Assembly (NCBI GenBank): GCA_013360875.1
Contig: JABWAU010000002.1
Span: 33,759-97,758, forward strand
DNA: 64,000 bases
Direction: 5' to 3'
From: Anaerolineales bacterium
GTDB lineage: Bacteria > Chloroflexota > Anaerolineae > Anaerolineales > Villigracilaceae
The notes under the pieces are model-generated. The model made no database searches. It was not told the DNA's origin and was given only the letters and a program-made list of their open reading frames with translations. A program made the translations under genes and the position numbers. This document shows, in pieces, positions 16,348-25,900 of the stretch. Every line of letters begins with the position of its first letter. Within the stretch, counting starts at the first letter, position 1.

Positions 16348-17589
16348 TTACGGACATTGAATGACTCCCCACGCCCACAGGCATCCGCCGCAGGTGGGGA
16401 AGGTATTGCCAAAACAATCTTCCAGGTTGGCTTCCGCCATGTCGCAACCGCCGCTCAACGTACACGGCGAAAAGTCAAACTCATGCACTCGCTGGCGGAA
16501 GGCGAGATGATTCGCGTCGTTCCAGATTTCGGTCAGTGGCGCGTCGTTGACATTGCCGATGACATACCGACTGACCTGACGCGGCTTGTCGTAGAGATAA
16601 CTGACGTGACTGTGCATCAGCCCCAGGCAGGGACTCACGCTTCCATCCCAGGACACCGCGACGGCTCCCGTTTCGATGAACGGACACCTGCCCTCGGCGG
16701 GATTCAGCCGCGCCCCGTTGATCTGCACGTTATGGCGGGCGCGCAGAGTCTGGTAAAGCGGCGTGAACGTGACTTCGTTCCAGTCCATGCGCGGCAGTTG
16801 CAGGGACGGCGACCACATCGAGGGCTGGCTTTCCAGCGTATCCAGCGTGCGCGAGTACAGCATCTCTTCGCACATCTCCGCCGTGTACGGCAGAATGTTG
16901 GTCACCATGTAGTGTGAAATCCCATAGCGGCTGGCGACATGCAGGAGATTAGGCAGTTCGCTCAGGTTGGAACGCGCCGCCACGAAGACGATTCCCGTCT
17001 CGGGCAGGTGGGCGTTATGCACGTAGCGCAGGTAATTCAGTTTTTCGATGTTCTGTGTGGGGTTCGCTCCATTGGCATACGCATCGGCGTGGAGTCGGTC
17101 GAGCGAGAACCAGACCAGGTTCACCCCGAGGCGGATGAATTCCAGCGCGAGGTCTTCGGTGAACAAAATCCCATTGGTGATCAACTCGACGCGCGCGGCA
17201 ACCGACTTCGCCCGCTTCACCATCTCGCGGATTTTCGGATGAAATAATGGCTCGCCAAACCCGCCAAAGACGATGATGGGCTTTTCGGGCAGGGCTTCGA
17301 GGCTGTCCATCAGCCGCTCAAAGGTCGCCTCGCTCATCGTCCCCTGTTGCTCCTGCCACGAATAGCGGATACACATGCGGCACGACAGGTTACAGCGGCT
17401 GGTCGGCTCAAGGTAGATTTTGGCTGGATGGGTGGGGGCACGGCGCAAGGTCAGGGCTTGAGGCGTCTCTTCGAGCAGGACTTCCGCTCCCTCGGTCAAG
17501 CCAAGACGCGTCGCAACTTCGGGCGGAAGGGTGATTCTGCCCTCGTCATTCACTTGCACGCGCAACCCATTGGAAAGTACCACAGGCAC
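16348..17589 (-). CDS. AbrB-domain/radical SAM/SPASM fusion protein
   Basis: A 413-aa protein. Residues 1-50 resemble a SpoVT-AbrB swapped-hairpin domain (VQVNDEGRITLPPEVATRLG). A radical SAM core follows with the cluster motif Cys66-x3-Cys70-x2-Cys73 (SRCNLSCRMC). The C-terminal SPASM region has many cysteines, ending in CGGCLWAWGVIQCP. That tail recalls maturases of tungsten cofactor oxidoreductases, but assignment is uncertain and no such oxidoreductase is nearby. The start is GTG; the nearest ATG is far downstream. The promoter holds both a CRP/FNR-like and an ArsR-like palindrome. Confidence 0.8.
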   Translation of the reverse strand: MPVVLSNGLRVQVNDEGRITLPPEVATRLGLTEGAEVLLEETPQALTLRRAPTHPAKIYLEPTSRCNLSCRMCIRYSWQEQQGTMSEATFERLMDSLEALPEKPIIVFGGFGEPLFHPKIREMVKRAKSVAARVELITNGILFTEDLALEFIRLGVNLVWFSLDRLHADAYANGANPTQNIEKLNYLRYVHNAHLPETGIVFVAARSNLSELPNLLHVASRYGISHYMVTNILPYTAEMCEEMLYSRTLDTLESQPSMWSPSLQLPRMDWNEVTFTPLYQTLRARHNVQINGARLNPAEGRCPFIETGAVAVSWDGSVSPCLGLMHSHVSYLYDKPRQVSRYVIGNVNDAPLTEIWNDANHLAFRQRVHEFDFSPCTLSGGCDMAEANLEDCFGNTFPTCGGCLWAWGVIQCP

Positions 17590-17600
17590 CTCGCTAAAAT

Positions 17601-17620
17601 ATATTCATTCTTTTGAATAT
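17601..17620. promoter_or_regulatory. Putative ArsR operator (perfect ATATTCA-N6-TGAATAT)
   Basis: A perfect 7-6-7 inverted repeat, 11 bp upstream of the GTG start of the radical SAM gene; a TATACT -10-like hexamer lies just upstream. Binding here would block transcription start. Confidence 0.65.
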
Positions 17621-17649
17621 AGTATACGACTTTCAACGAGCAGGGTCAA

Positions 17650-17665
17650 TGTGACATATATCACA
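17650..17665. promoter_or_regulatory. CRP/FNR-family site TGTGA-N6-TCACA
   Basis: TGTGACATATATCACA matches the CRP-family consensus. It lies about 25 bp upstream of a -10-like hexamer of the radical SAM gene, a position suited to activation. Confidence 0.6.
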
Positions 17666-17682
17666 AACAGATAGTGATACCT

Positions 17683-17709
17683 GTAGCGCAAGTCTCAGAC
17701 TTGCGCCGC
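17683..17709. repeat. REP-like palindrome GTAGCGCAAGTCT...
   Basis: GTA foot followed by GCGCAAGTCT-C-AGACTTGCGC. Its centre supplies the TGA stop of the cation-efflux remnant on the minus strand. Confidence 0.82.
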
Positions 17710-18077
17710 CTGCGCCACAGATCTCCCCTGCCCGCACGCCTCACATTCAAACTGGATGGTGGTGTGTTCGATGCCGAATTTCTTCAGCCGCTTCTTGATT
17801 TCCGCCATCACGCCGCCGTTGGCGGTGATGGTCTGGTCGGCGGTGATGACATGCGCGCTGAGGGCAACGTGACCCGAGCAAATGCTCCAGACGTGCAGGT
17901 CATGGACATCCAGCACACCTTCCACTCCCGCCATGCTTTGTCCGATTTTTTCGATGGAGAGATGTTCGGGGACGCCTTCCACCAGGAGACGACTTCGGCA
18001 ACGAGAATCGCGGCGGTGAAAATCATCGAGAGGACGAATTTGTTTTCGAGGGTTTTGTTGGGACGGGGGGTAATCAA
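17695..18077 (-). pseudogene. Cation diffusion facilitator remnant with internal deletion
   Basis: The first ~30 residues (KTLENKFVLSMIFTAAILVAEVV) match the N-terminus and first TM of CDF (CzcD-type) metal exporters. At about 17985 the sequence jumps, with a frame change, to the C-terminal cytoplasmic domain (LVEGVPEHLSIEKIGQSMAG, then DLHVWSICSGHVALSAHV), which runs to 17695. TM2-TM6 and the metal sites are missing. The two halves lie in different frames, so no functional transporter is made. A deletion of most of the gene is the simplest reading. Confidence 0.85.
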
Positions 18078-18094
18078 AGTTCCTTTTGGGTTAT

Positions 18095-18136
18095 GTGAGA
18101 TTTATCTCGCCGATGTGCGACATTAATGTCGCGCTA
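18095..18136. repeat. Composite REP-like double hairpin
   Basis: Hairpin 1 GAGATTTATCTC and hairpin 2 GCGACATTAATGTCGC, ending CTAC. Between the CDF remnant and the small thioredoxin gene. Confidence 0.7.
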
Positions 18137-18150
18137 CATTGTCGCGCTCG

Positions 18151-18423
18151 TTAATTCAGCGGAATCATGCCGCTGGGTTTGCCCTGCGCTTCGTTCAGCC
18201 ATTGGATGATTTGCACAGGAGCGGGAATCCGCCCGACTGCGAGCAGCTTTTCATTGACGACCAGCCCCGGCGTGGACATCACGTTGTACGCCATGATGTC
18301 GGCGTAGTCGGTCACTTTGACGATTTCGGCAGGGATGTTCTCTTTGGCGAGAATGTCGCGCACGATGGCTTCCAGTTTTTTGCAGTTGGCGCAGCCAGAG
18401 CCGAGGATTTTGATGGTAAGCAT
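18151..18423 (-). CDS. Small thioredoxin-like redox protein (CANC), second copy
   Basis: A 90-aa paralogue of 14489-14743: [34 protein letters not shown]. Active-site Cys11 and Cys14. It follows the second permease on the same strand, separated by a minisatellite of the same type as in the first cassette. RBS AAGGAG. Confidence 0.87.
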   Translation of the reverse strand: MLTIKILGSGCANCKKLEAIVRDILAKENIPAEIVKVTDYADIMAYNVMSTPGLVVNEKLLAVGRIPAPVQIIQWLNEAQGKPSGMIPLN

Positions 18424-18436
18424 GGGGGGGCTCCTT

Positions 18437-18475
18437 GTAGTTGGTAAATTGGTGAGTGGTAAATTGGTAATTGGT
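18437..18475. repeat. Gene-edge minisatellite (TTGGTAAATTGGTGAG type)
   Basis: Period about 8-12, TTGGTAAATTGGTGAGTGG and variants, between permease stop and thioredoxin ribosome site. Confidence 0.8.
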
Positions 18476-18483
18476 GAATGAGG

Positions 18484-19548
18484 TTACATGACCAGATTGA
18501 ACAAATAGCCCGTGAGGATGATGGCAACGCCAATGACGCCGATGAAGACGGCAATCAATTGCGGTTTGAACACGCGGCGCAGGATGATGGCTTCGGGCAG
18601 GCTCAAGCCGACCACCGACATCATGAACGCGAGAACCGTGCCGAGTGACGCGCCCTTATCCAACAGCGCGCTGACGATGGGGATGACGCCCGCGGCGTTG
18701 GAGTAAAGCGGGATGCCGACCAGCACCGAAGCGGGGACGCTCCACCACGCGCTTTTGCCCATGATGCCTGTCAGCGCGTCTTGTGGGACGTAGCCGTGAA
18801 TGAATGCCCCAATGCCAATGCCGATGATGACGAACCAAAACACCTTGCCGACAATTTCCTTTGTGCTGTCCCAGGCGCGGCTGATGCGTTCTGTCCAGGT
18901 CAGTTTTTCTTCCACAACTTCCACATTGGCGCGCGGCTTCATGTCATAAACGAAGCCTTCCACGTAGCGTTCCAGTTTCATGCGTCCCAAAATCAGTCCG
19001 CTGACGACGCCGATGGTCACGCCCGAAAGCAGGTACAAGCCCGCAACTTTCCAGCCGAACAAGCCAATCAGCAGGACAAAGGCAACTTCGTTCATCAGCG
19101 GGGAAGTGATGAGGAACGAGAAGGTGATTCCCAGCGGAATGCCCGCCTGCACAAAACCAATAAAGAGCGGCACGGACGAGCAGGAGCAGAAAGGCGTGAT
19201 TGCGCCGAATACCGCCGCCATCAGGTTGCCAATCCCTTCGCCGCGCTTCTCGACCATGACGCGCACTTTCTGCGTGTCAATGAAGGTTTGGAAGAGCGTG
19301 ATGACGAAAATCATGCCGCCCAAGAGCAGGAACAATTTCGGCACGTCGTAGAAGAAGAACGCCAGCGATTCGCCCAAATGCGAGCCTTGCGGCAGGGCGA
19401 GCAAGCCGTAAGCCAGCCAATCCGCGAAGGGTTGAATGACGTTGTACAGCGCGAACCAAAGAATGGCGGCAAACGCCACAATTCCCCAGGAACGCGCATC
19501 GGTTTGGCTAAAAGGTGTTTTTTCCTGCTTGGTGAGTTCTGTTTGCAT
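18484..19548 (-). CDS. YraQ/ArsP-type permease, second copy
   Basis: A 354-aa polytopic membrane protein of the same superfamily as 14796-16265 but a shorter subtype: FGAITPFCSCSSVPLFIGFV, later PLYSNAAGVIPIVSALL and FMMSVVGLSLPEAIILRR. The CSCS motif matches permeases that export trivalent organoarsenicals (ArsP) or unknown substrates. Its promoter carries an ArsR-type palindrome, and an ArsR gene lies just upstream. Predicted role: export of a thiophilic toxic species, paired with the small thioredoxin. Confidence 0.84.
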   Translation of the reverse strand: MQTELTKQEKTPFSQTDARSWGIVAFAAILWFALYNVIQPFADWLAYGLLALPQGSHLGESLAFFFYDVPKLFLLLGGMIFVITLFQTFIDTQKVRVMVEKRGEGIGNLMAAVFGAITPFCSCSSVPLFIGFVQAGIPLGITFSFLITSPLMNEVAFVLLIGLFGWKVAGLYLLSGVTIGVVSGLILGRMKLERYVEGFVYDMKPRANVEVVEEKLTWTERISRAWDSTKEIVGKVFWFVIIGIGIGAFIHGYVPQDALTGIMGKSAWWSVPASVLVGIPLYSNAAGVIPIVSALLDKGASLGTVLAFMMSVVGLSLPEAIILRRVFKPQLIAVFIGVIGVAIILTGYLFNLVM

Positions 19549-19570
19549 TGGTAAAGTCTCCTTCGTTTGC

Positions 19571-19596
19571 GTAGGGCGAGATTAATCCCGCCCTAC
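19571..19596. repeat. REP-like palindrome in the permease 5' region
   Basis: GTAGGGCGAGATTAATCCCGCCCTAC-type palindrome with one imperfect pair. It lies between the operator and the start codon, so it would be transcribed in the leader. Confidence 0.82.
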
Positions 19597-19614
19597 ATTC
19601 ATAAATTTGAATGT
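19595..19614. promoter_or_regulatory. Putative ArsR operator (ACATTCA-N6-TGAATGT)
   Basis: A perfect 7-6-7 inverted repeat between the arsR stop and the permease gene. Confidence 0.65.
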
Positions 19615-19633
19615 AATTTCCTAAAAAAATTCC

Positions 19634-19978
19634 CTACAATTGAATCAACTCATCCGCGCAGTTGGGGCAGGTGCAGACGTTGGTTTTGGCGGGCAAGGCA
19701 GGCTGAGTTCCCGTCAGCGCGCGCATGGCGTCCATCACGCCGAAGATTTCGGGGCGGATGACGCGGTAGTAGATGTTCAACCCGTCGCGGCGGACTTCCA
19801 CCAGACCCGCTTCCTTTAAGACCATCAACTGCTGCGAGATGTATGCCTGTCGGTAGCCGAAAACCGCTTCCATGTGACAGACGCATTGCTCGCCGCCCCG
19901 CAACAGGTCCAGGATGGCGAGGCGGACGGGGTGCATGAGGGCTTTGTAGAGTTTGGTTTCTTTTTCGTAGGTTTCCAT
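19634..19978 (-). CDS. ArsR-family metalloregulator
   Basis: A 114-aa ArsR/SmtB protein: HPVRLAILDLLRGG, the helix-3 CVC site (EQCVCHMEAVFG), recognition helix RQAYISQQLMVLKE, beta-wing, and a C-terminal CTCPNC tail that could add metal ligands. The start METYEKETK is chosen because upstream residues look like untranslated leader. An ATTCA-N6-TGAAT site lies 64 bp upstream. Probably a repressor released by As(III), Sb(III) or another thiophilic ligand; it likely controls itself and the permease. Confidence 0.87.
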   Translation of the reverse strand: METYEKETKLYKALMHPVRLAILDLLRGGEQCVCHMEAVFGYRQAYISQQLMVLKEAGLVEVRRDGLNIYYRVIRPEIFGVMDAMRALTGTQPALPAKTNVCTCPNCADELIQL

Positions 19979-20041
19979 TGGTTTGCCTGTATCACCGTGC
20001 GCGCTCGACGCGAGAGAGCGTCTCTTACGCTGCACTGTTAT

Positions 20042-20057
20042 ATTCAAAATCTTGAAT
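20042..20057. promoter_or_regulatory. Putative ArsR operator (ATTCA-AAATCT-TGAAT)
   Basis: Upstream of the arsR gene, with half-sites identical to the other three sites. Confidence 0.62.
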
Positions 20058-20204
20058 GAGTATACACCTGTAAACAGATGTGTCAAGGATGAGTTTTGTC
20101 ATATGTTGCACAAATAAGCATCAACCTGCAAGAATGAAACGCTATTCTCCTGCTAAAAATGGCTCCCCCCTGAATTGTGTGTGGGCAAGTTGAGTCATCT
20201 GGAA

Positions 20205-20405
20205 TTACACGGTTTCCAATTGGACAAGATTCAATTTCTCCTTTGCTACGCGGCTGGATAAATTGAGTATCTCGATTCCCACCACGCGGTTTTCTTCGTC
20301 GAAGTCGAGAATAACGCCTGGCTGGACTTCTTCGGATGCAATGATAGCGCTTTCGTCGAGCCGCAAATACAAGGCATCGTTTTCTTTATCAATTTTGAGT
20401 CTCAT
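20205..20405 (-). CDS. DUF2283 protein
   Basis: A 66-aa protein, MRLKIDKENDALYLRLDE..., then GVILDFDEENRVVGIEIL, which is the DUF2283 pattern. Such proteins are commonly found next to DUF4258 proteins as toxin-antitoxin-like pairs. Overlaps its partner by 4 bp. Confidence 0.85.
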   Translation of the reverse strand: MRLKIDKENDALYLRLDESAIIASEEVQPGVILDFDEENRVVGIEILNLSSRVAKEKLNLVQLETV

Positions 20406-20650
20406 TTGTTCCTCTTTACTCTACGGTCAAAAAAGACGGTGACGACACGGTTGGGCTGGACATTTGGGTTAACGACCACATGCAAAACCAGTCCGTTTCG
20501 TTCTTTGATGGATTTGACATAGTGCATGTTCCCGTCCTCGCCCAAGCGCTTTTTATCAGGATGATTCAAGACGCGCCAAATCCATTCTTCGGCGATATTA
20601 CGTTCAGCAAGCATATCCTTGGCATGGGAGGTGAGTTTAACATCGGGCAT
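20402..20650 (-). CDS. DUF4258 protein (toxin-like)
   Basis: An 82-aa protein with KLTSHAKDMLAERNIAEEWI and VVVNPNVQPNRVVTVFFDRR, typical of DUF4258 (RelE/BrnT-like beta-sheet). Placed before DUF2283, with coupled translation; a type II toxin-antitoxin pair is likely but unproven. Confidence 0.82.
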   Translation of the reverse strand: MPDVKLTSHAKDMLAERNIAEEWIWRVLNHPDKKRLGEDGNMHYVKSIKERNGLVLHVVVNPNVQPNRVVTVFFDRRVKRNK

Positions 20651-20903
20651 GAATTCCTGCCATTGTCATTGCTGTAATGCAGATAATTATACATTCTTCT
20701 ATGACATTCATCCTCCTTTTGTCGGGCTTTTCCCTACAGCCTGCCTCAAAAAAACGGGTTTTTCCCGCTATTCCTCAGGCGGCGGATTGGATAAAGTAGG
20801 AGCGTAGCGGATGTTCTCTAACGTCCGCACGTGACCCACAAGATCAATTGACGTAAGAGAACACCAATTACGCGTAAGTCACATCTTTTGAAGGAGAAGC
20901 AGC

Positions 20904-21773
20904 ATGTCCAATCCGAATGAAGCAACTTTGCCCCCTACGGGGACGATGCTAAGCAAGTATGCTTCCGAGGTCTTCGCCGGGCTGGTCGCTCCGCTAGAAG
21001 GCGTGGAAATTTCCATGCTTTCCGCCGACGACCCGCTGGCGAAAGAGGACGTCCTGGTGCGCATGAACCGCGAGTTGCAGCGCGCGCTGGAAAAGCCCGC
21101 CTCGGAACGGCGCTGGGTGATGGTGATTGACCTGCGCCGCTGTATCGGCTGTCACGCCTGCACGGTGGCCTGCGTGGCGGAGAACAAACTTCCGCCTGGG
21201 GTAGTCTATCGCCCGGTTATTACGGAAGAGGTCGGTACATACCCCAACGTGACGATGAAGTTCCTGCCCCGTCCGTGTATGCAATGCGATCAACCGCCTT
21301 GCACCCCTGTCTGCCCTGTGACCGCCACATACAAGAACGAAGAAGGCGTCGTGGTGGTGGACTACGAGCAGTGTATCGGCTGCCGCGCCTGCATGGCGGC
21401 ATGCCCCTACGGCGCGCGCACGTTTGACTTCGGCTACAACTACGTCGAGCAATTGCCCGTCTTCGACGGCGCAATCGTCGGCGGGGAAACTGCCGCGGGG
21501 TACGAGCACGCCAGCCAGGAGTACGGCGAAGCGTGGAAGCGGGAAGGGCGGCACGAGTCGCCCGTCGGCAACGTCCGCAAGTGTCACTTCTGCCTGCACC
21601 GCATCAAGGACGGTATCCTGCCCGCCTGCACCACCACCTGCATCGGGCGCGCCACCTACTTCGGCGACGCCAACGACCCCGAATCGCTCGTCAGCGAGTT
21701 GATTGCCAAATCCAACGTGGTTCGGCTGAAGGAAGAACTCGGCACCGAACCGCGCGTGTATTACATTGTGTAG
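20904..21773 (+). CDS. Four-cluster Fe-S subunit (PsrB/TtrB type)
   Basis: A 289-aa electron-transfer subunit with 16 cysteines in four [4Fe-4S] groups: Cys80/83/86/90, 125/128/133/137, 157/160/163/167 and 227/230/242/246. There is no signal peptide; such subunits are exported with the Tat-bearing catalytic partner. RBS GAAGGAG. First gene of a BCA-ordered complex; it relays electrons between the NrfD-type membrane subunit and the molybdopterin enzyme. Confidence 0.92.
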   Translation: MSNPNEATLPPTGTMLSKYASEVFAGLVAPLEGVEISMLSADDPLAKEDVLVRMNRELQRALEKPASERRWVMVIDLRRCIGCHACTVACVAENKLPPGVVYRPVITEEVGTYPNVTMKFLPRPCMQCDQPPCTPVCPVTATYKNEEGVVVVDYEQCIGCRACMAACPYGARTFDFGYNYVEQLPVFDGAIVGGETAAGYEHASQEYGEAWKREGRHESPVGNVRKCHFCLHRIKDGILPACTTTCIGRATYFGDANDPESLVSELIAKSNVVRLKEELGTEPRVYYIV

Positions 21774-21782
21774 GAGGCGGAG

Positions 21783-22925
21783 ATGTTGAAGAAACTTTCT
21801 TACGCTGTGGGCGCGCTCGCCCTGCTGTTCGGGTTGTGGGGCGTGTACATTCGTCTCTTTGAGGGCGAGCAAAGCGCCAATTATGGCTCCTACATCGGCT
21901 GGGGGCTGTGGGTTGCCATGTATCTGTTTTTGGCGGGTCTCGCGGCGGGAGCCTACATGCTTGCCGCCTTCGATTACCTGTTCAACGTGCCGCAGTTCAA
22001 AGGCACGGGCAAGACCATGCTGTGGGCGGCGCTCGTGACATTGCCTGCGGGTCTCGCTTCCATCGGGATGGACCTGGGTCACATGGAGCGCATCTGGAAG
22101 GTGTACCTCCAGCCGAACTTCAATTCGTTCCTGGCGCTGATGGTCTGGGGCTACACCATCTTCCTGATTTTGATCGCGGTCTCGCTCTACTTCGCCTTCA
22201 CCGCTCCTGAAAAGAAAGCGATGAAAGCCGTGATGTGGATTGGCTTCGTCGTCTCGATTTTGGTGGCGGGCGGCGTGGGCTTCCTGCTGGGCGGGAACGC
22301 GGCGCGCCTGTACTGGCACGTCGGTCTGCTCCCCGTTCAATTCCCCGTTTTCGCCATCGCTTCGGGCGCGGCGCTGATGCTGCTGCTCGTCGGCTGGTTC
22401 ATGCCCAATCTGGAAGAAAAACAACGCGGCGACCTGCTCTGGCTGCTGGCAATCATCACGATTGCGACCAGCGTGGCAAAACTCTACTTCCTGGTCTCCG
22501 ACTACACCCAATCGCTCTACGCGGGTGTGACGGATAATCTGATTGCCGTCAATTACGTGTTGAACGGACCTCACGCTTTCATGTTCTGGGGCGTGCAGAT
22601 TGTGCTCGGCTTGCTCATTCCCGTTCTTGTGTTGGCGCAGCCCAAACTGGCGAAGAACGGCGTGGTCGCTGGCTTGATGGGCGTCTTCCTGCTGGTCGGC
22701 TACGCCGCCGCCCGCATCCTGATCGTGGTGCCTGGGCAGGTGGCGGAAATGATGCCTGGTCAGGCGGCGGCATTCCACGGTCCGAAATTGACGCTCGATT
22801 ACACCCCCAGCCTGATGGAATGGTCGGTCACCTCTGCCGTGATGGGCTTCGCCATCCTGGGCGTCCTGATTGGCATGGATTACTTGCTGGGTTATCTGGC
22901 GCGCTTTACGGAGGCAAAGAAATGA
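21783..22925 (+). CDS. NrfD/PsrC-type membrane subunit
   Basis: A 380-aa polytopic membrane protein of the NrfD family with about nine to ten hydrophobic segments; 'GSYIGWGLWVAMYLFLAGLA' and 'NYVLNGPHAFMFW' are characteristic. It oxidises or reduces quinone for the partner Fe-S and molybdopterin subunits. Starts 9 bp after the Fe-S gene; its stop overlaps the next start (ATGA). Confidence 0.9.
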   Translation: MLKKLSYAVGALALLFGLWGVYIRLFEGEQSANYGSYIGWGLWVAMYLFLAGLAAGAYMLAAFDYLFNVPQFKGTGKTMLWAALVTLPAGLASIGMDLGHMERIWKVYLQPNFNSFLALMVWGYTIFLILIAVSLYFAFTAPEKKAMKAVMWIGFVVSILVAGGVGFLLGGNAARLYWHVGLLPVQFPVFAIASGAALMLLLVGWFMPNLEEKQRGDLLWLLAIITIATSVAKLYFLVSDYTQSLYAGVTDNLIAVNYVLNGPHAFMFWGVQIVLGLLIPVLVLAQPKLAKNGVVAGLMGVFLLVGYAAARILIVVPGQVAEMMPGQAAAFHGPKLTLDYTPSLMEWSVTSAVMGFAILGVLIGMDYLLGYLARFTEAKK

Positions 22926-25900
22926 AAACCAATAAACAACTTTCACGGCGCGACTTCCTCAAACTCTCTGGCGTCACAGGCGCAACCGCCGCATTCCTCG
23001 GCAGCCTGCCGCAGGCGCAGAAAGCCATCGCCAGCGCGATGAAGGAAGGCGCGGGCAATTTTGAAGCCAAGCCTGAAAATCAACTCTACACCGTTTGTCT
23101 GCAGTGCAACACGGGCTGCGGTATCAAGGTCAAAATCATGGAAGGACTCGCCGCTAAAATTGACGGCAACCCCTACAGCCCCTGGACGCTCTGGCCCCAT
23201 CCCGCTTACGAAACTCCCATCAAGGAGATGGCGACGGTTGAAGGCGCGCTCTGCCCGAAGGGACAGGCGGGCATCCAGACCGCGTACGACCCGTACCGCA
23301 TTATCAGTGTGCTGAAGCGCAAGCCAGGGACGAAGCGCGGTGAAGGGAAGTGGATTACCATCCCCTTCGAGCAAGCCATCGAAGAAATCGTCGAAGGCGG
23401 CGACCTGTTCGGCGAAGGCAATGTGGATGGGTTGAAAGCCGTCCGAGCGTTGACCGACGCGGAACTTTCCAAAGAGATGAAAGCCGCCGTCCAGAAAATT
23501 TGGGATGAGAAAGACCCCGAAAAGAAGAAAGAACTGGTCAAGGAATTCCAGACCGAGTTCAAAGACCATCTCGACGTGTTGATTGACCCCGAACACCCCG
23601 ACTTGGGTCCAAAGAACAATCAGTTTATGTTCGTGTGGGGACGCATGAAGGGCGGACGCGAAGACGTGGTTCACCGCTTCGTGCAGGAGGCTTATGGCTC
23701 CATCAACATGAACGGGCATACCACCGTTTGCCAGGGTTCGCTGTACTTCACGGGCAAGGCGATGAGCGCCAAATGGAATGAAGCCAAAGGTTCCTTTGAC
23801 AGCGGCGACAAATTCTACTGGCAGGTGGATACCGCCAACAGCGAATTCGTCATCTACGTTGGCACGAACCTGTTCGACTCGAACTACGGACCGCCGCAGC
23901 GCGTTCCCAAAGCCACCGACGCTATCGTCAACGGGCGCAAGTTCGCCGTTGTGGACCCGCGCCTGAGCAAACTCGCCGCCCGCGCCTGGAAGTGGGTGCC
24001 AATCAAACCTGGCACAGACGCCGCCTTCGCGCTCGGCATGATTCGCTGGATAATTGAGAACGAGAAAATCAACAAGGCGTACCTGGCAATTGCCAACGTC
24101 GCCGCGCAGGTTGCCGCTAAAGAGCCGAACTACACCAACGCCTCCTGGCTGGTCAAAATCAAGGATGGCGTTCCCGGCAAGCACCTGCGCGCCAGCGAAC
24201 TGGGTCTGCTCACCAAGCAAACCGTTCAGAAAGACGGCAAGGATGTGGACATCTACGTGGATGCAAACGGCGTGGAATATCCTGGCGATACCCCCGTCGC
24301 GCTCGTCGGCGGAGTCCCGACCCCCATCAACGTTCTGAACAAAGACGCGGCGCCTGTCGTCGGCGACCTGTTCGTCAATCAGAAGATTGGCGACTTCCAG
24401 GTCAAGGACGGAATGCAGATTTTGCTCGAATCGGCGCAGGAACACACCATCGCCGAGTGGGCGGAGATTGCGGACGTGAGCGAGAACGACATTCTCGAAC
24501 TCGCCGCTGAGTTCACCTCGCACGGACGCAAAGCCGCCGCCGACATCCATCGCGGTCCGTCACAGCACACCAACGGTTTCTACAACAACAACGCCTGGTA
24601 CATGGTCAATCTGCTGATCGGCAACTTCGATTACGCGGGCGGCACCATCAAACTCAGCGCCTATGACCGCAAAGGCAGCAAGAAGGGGCAACCCTTCCCG
24701 GTGACGAAGATGTTCGGCGAAGAAGAAATGACCGCTTTCGGTCTGGATATGCTGCGCACCAAGACCACCTACGAGAAGTCCACGCTCTTCGATGGCACCT
24801 ATCCCACCAAACGCCCGTGGTTCCCGATTGCCACCGACATCTATCAGGAAGACATCCCCTCCATCGGCGACGCCTACCCGTACCCCATCAAGATTTTGAT
24901 GACCTACATGTCCTCCCTGCCGTACAGCGTGCCAGGCGGGCAGAAAATCATCGAAGTCCTCGCCGACACCAAGAAGATTCCGCTGCACATCGCCAGCGAC
25001 ATCATGATTGGCGAAACCAGCATGTACGCGGATTACATCTTCCCCGACCTCTCCTACCTCGAACGCTGGGAGTTCCACGGTTCGCATCCCTCTGTGCCGT
25101 GGAAGGTGGAAAACGTGCGCCAGCCTGTCATCAGCATCCCCGGCTGGCAGACCACCAAAGTCTGGGGCGAAGAAATCCCGCTGTCGTTTGAAGCGGTCTT
25201 CCTGGCGATTGCCGAAAAGTTGGAACTGCCCGGCTTCGGTCCGAACGGCTTCGGCGAAGGCGTCCCCTACATCCGCCCCGAAGACTTCTACCTGAAACAG
25301 GTTGCCGATATCGCCTTTGGCGAGAAGGAAGACGGATCGGATTCTGTCCCCGAAGCGGACGACGAAGAAGTCCGCATCTTCCTGGAAGCGCGGCGGCACC
25401 TGCCCAAGAGCGTCTTCGACGCCGAAAAGTGGAAAGCCGCTGTTGGCGGAGATGAGAGCCTGTGGCGCAAGGTCGTCTATGTGCTCAATCGCGGCGGACG
25501 CTACGAAGCCTTTGAGAAAGGCTACAAGGGCGACAAGGTGGCGCATCCCTATGGGCGGCTGATCAACCTGTATCAGGAGAAGACCGCCACCTCCATCAAC
25601 ACGATGACGGGCAAGCCGTTCGTGGGCTACACCAAGTACATCCCGCCCGCGCTCTCCTCGACGGGCGAAGAAATCAAGAGCGACGGCTACGACCTGCATC
25701 TCATCACCTTCAAGACGATGACGATGGCGAAGGCGCGCGGCATCAGCAACTATTGGACGCTCGCCGTCGTCCCCGAAGGCTACCTGCTCATGAATACGCA
25801 GGACGCCAAACGCCTCGGACTCAAGGACGGCGACGCCATCCGCATCACCTCGTCCAGCAACCCCGAAGGCGTGTATGACCTGCAAAACGGGAAGAAACAC

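Noticed and set aside
20070..20110. CRP-like site near TTTTGTCATATG
   Set aside because: Half-sites do not match well enough; left out of the regulatory calls.
20994..22946. 650-aa antisense ORF opposite the Fe-S and NrfD genes
   Set aside because: Shadow of strongly supported plus-strand genes; no recognisable domain.
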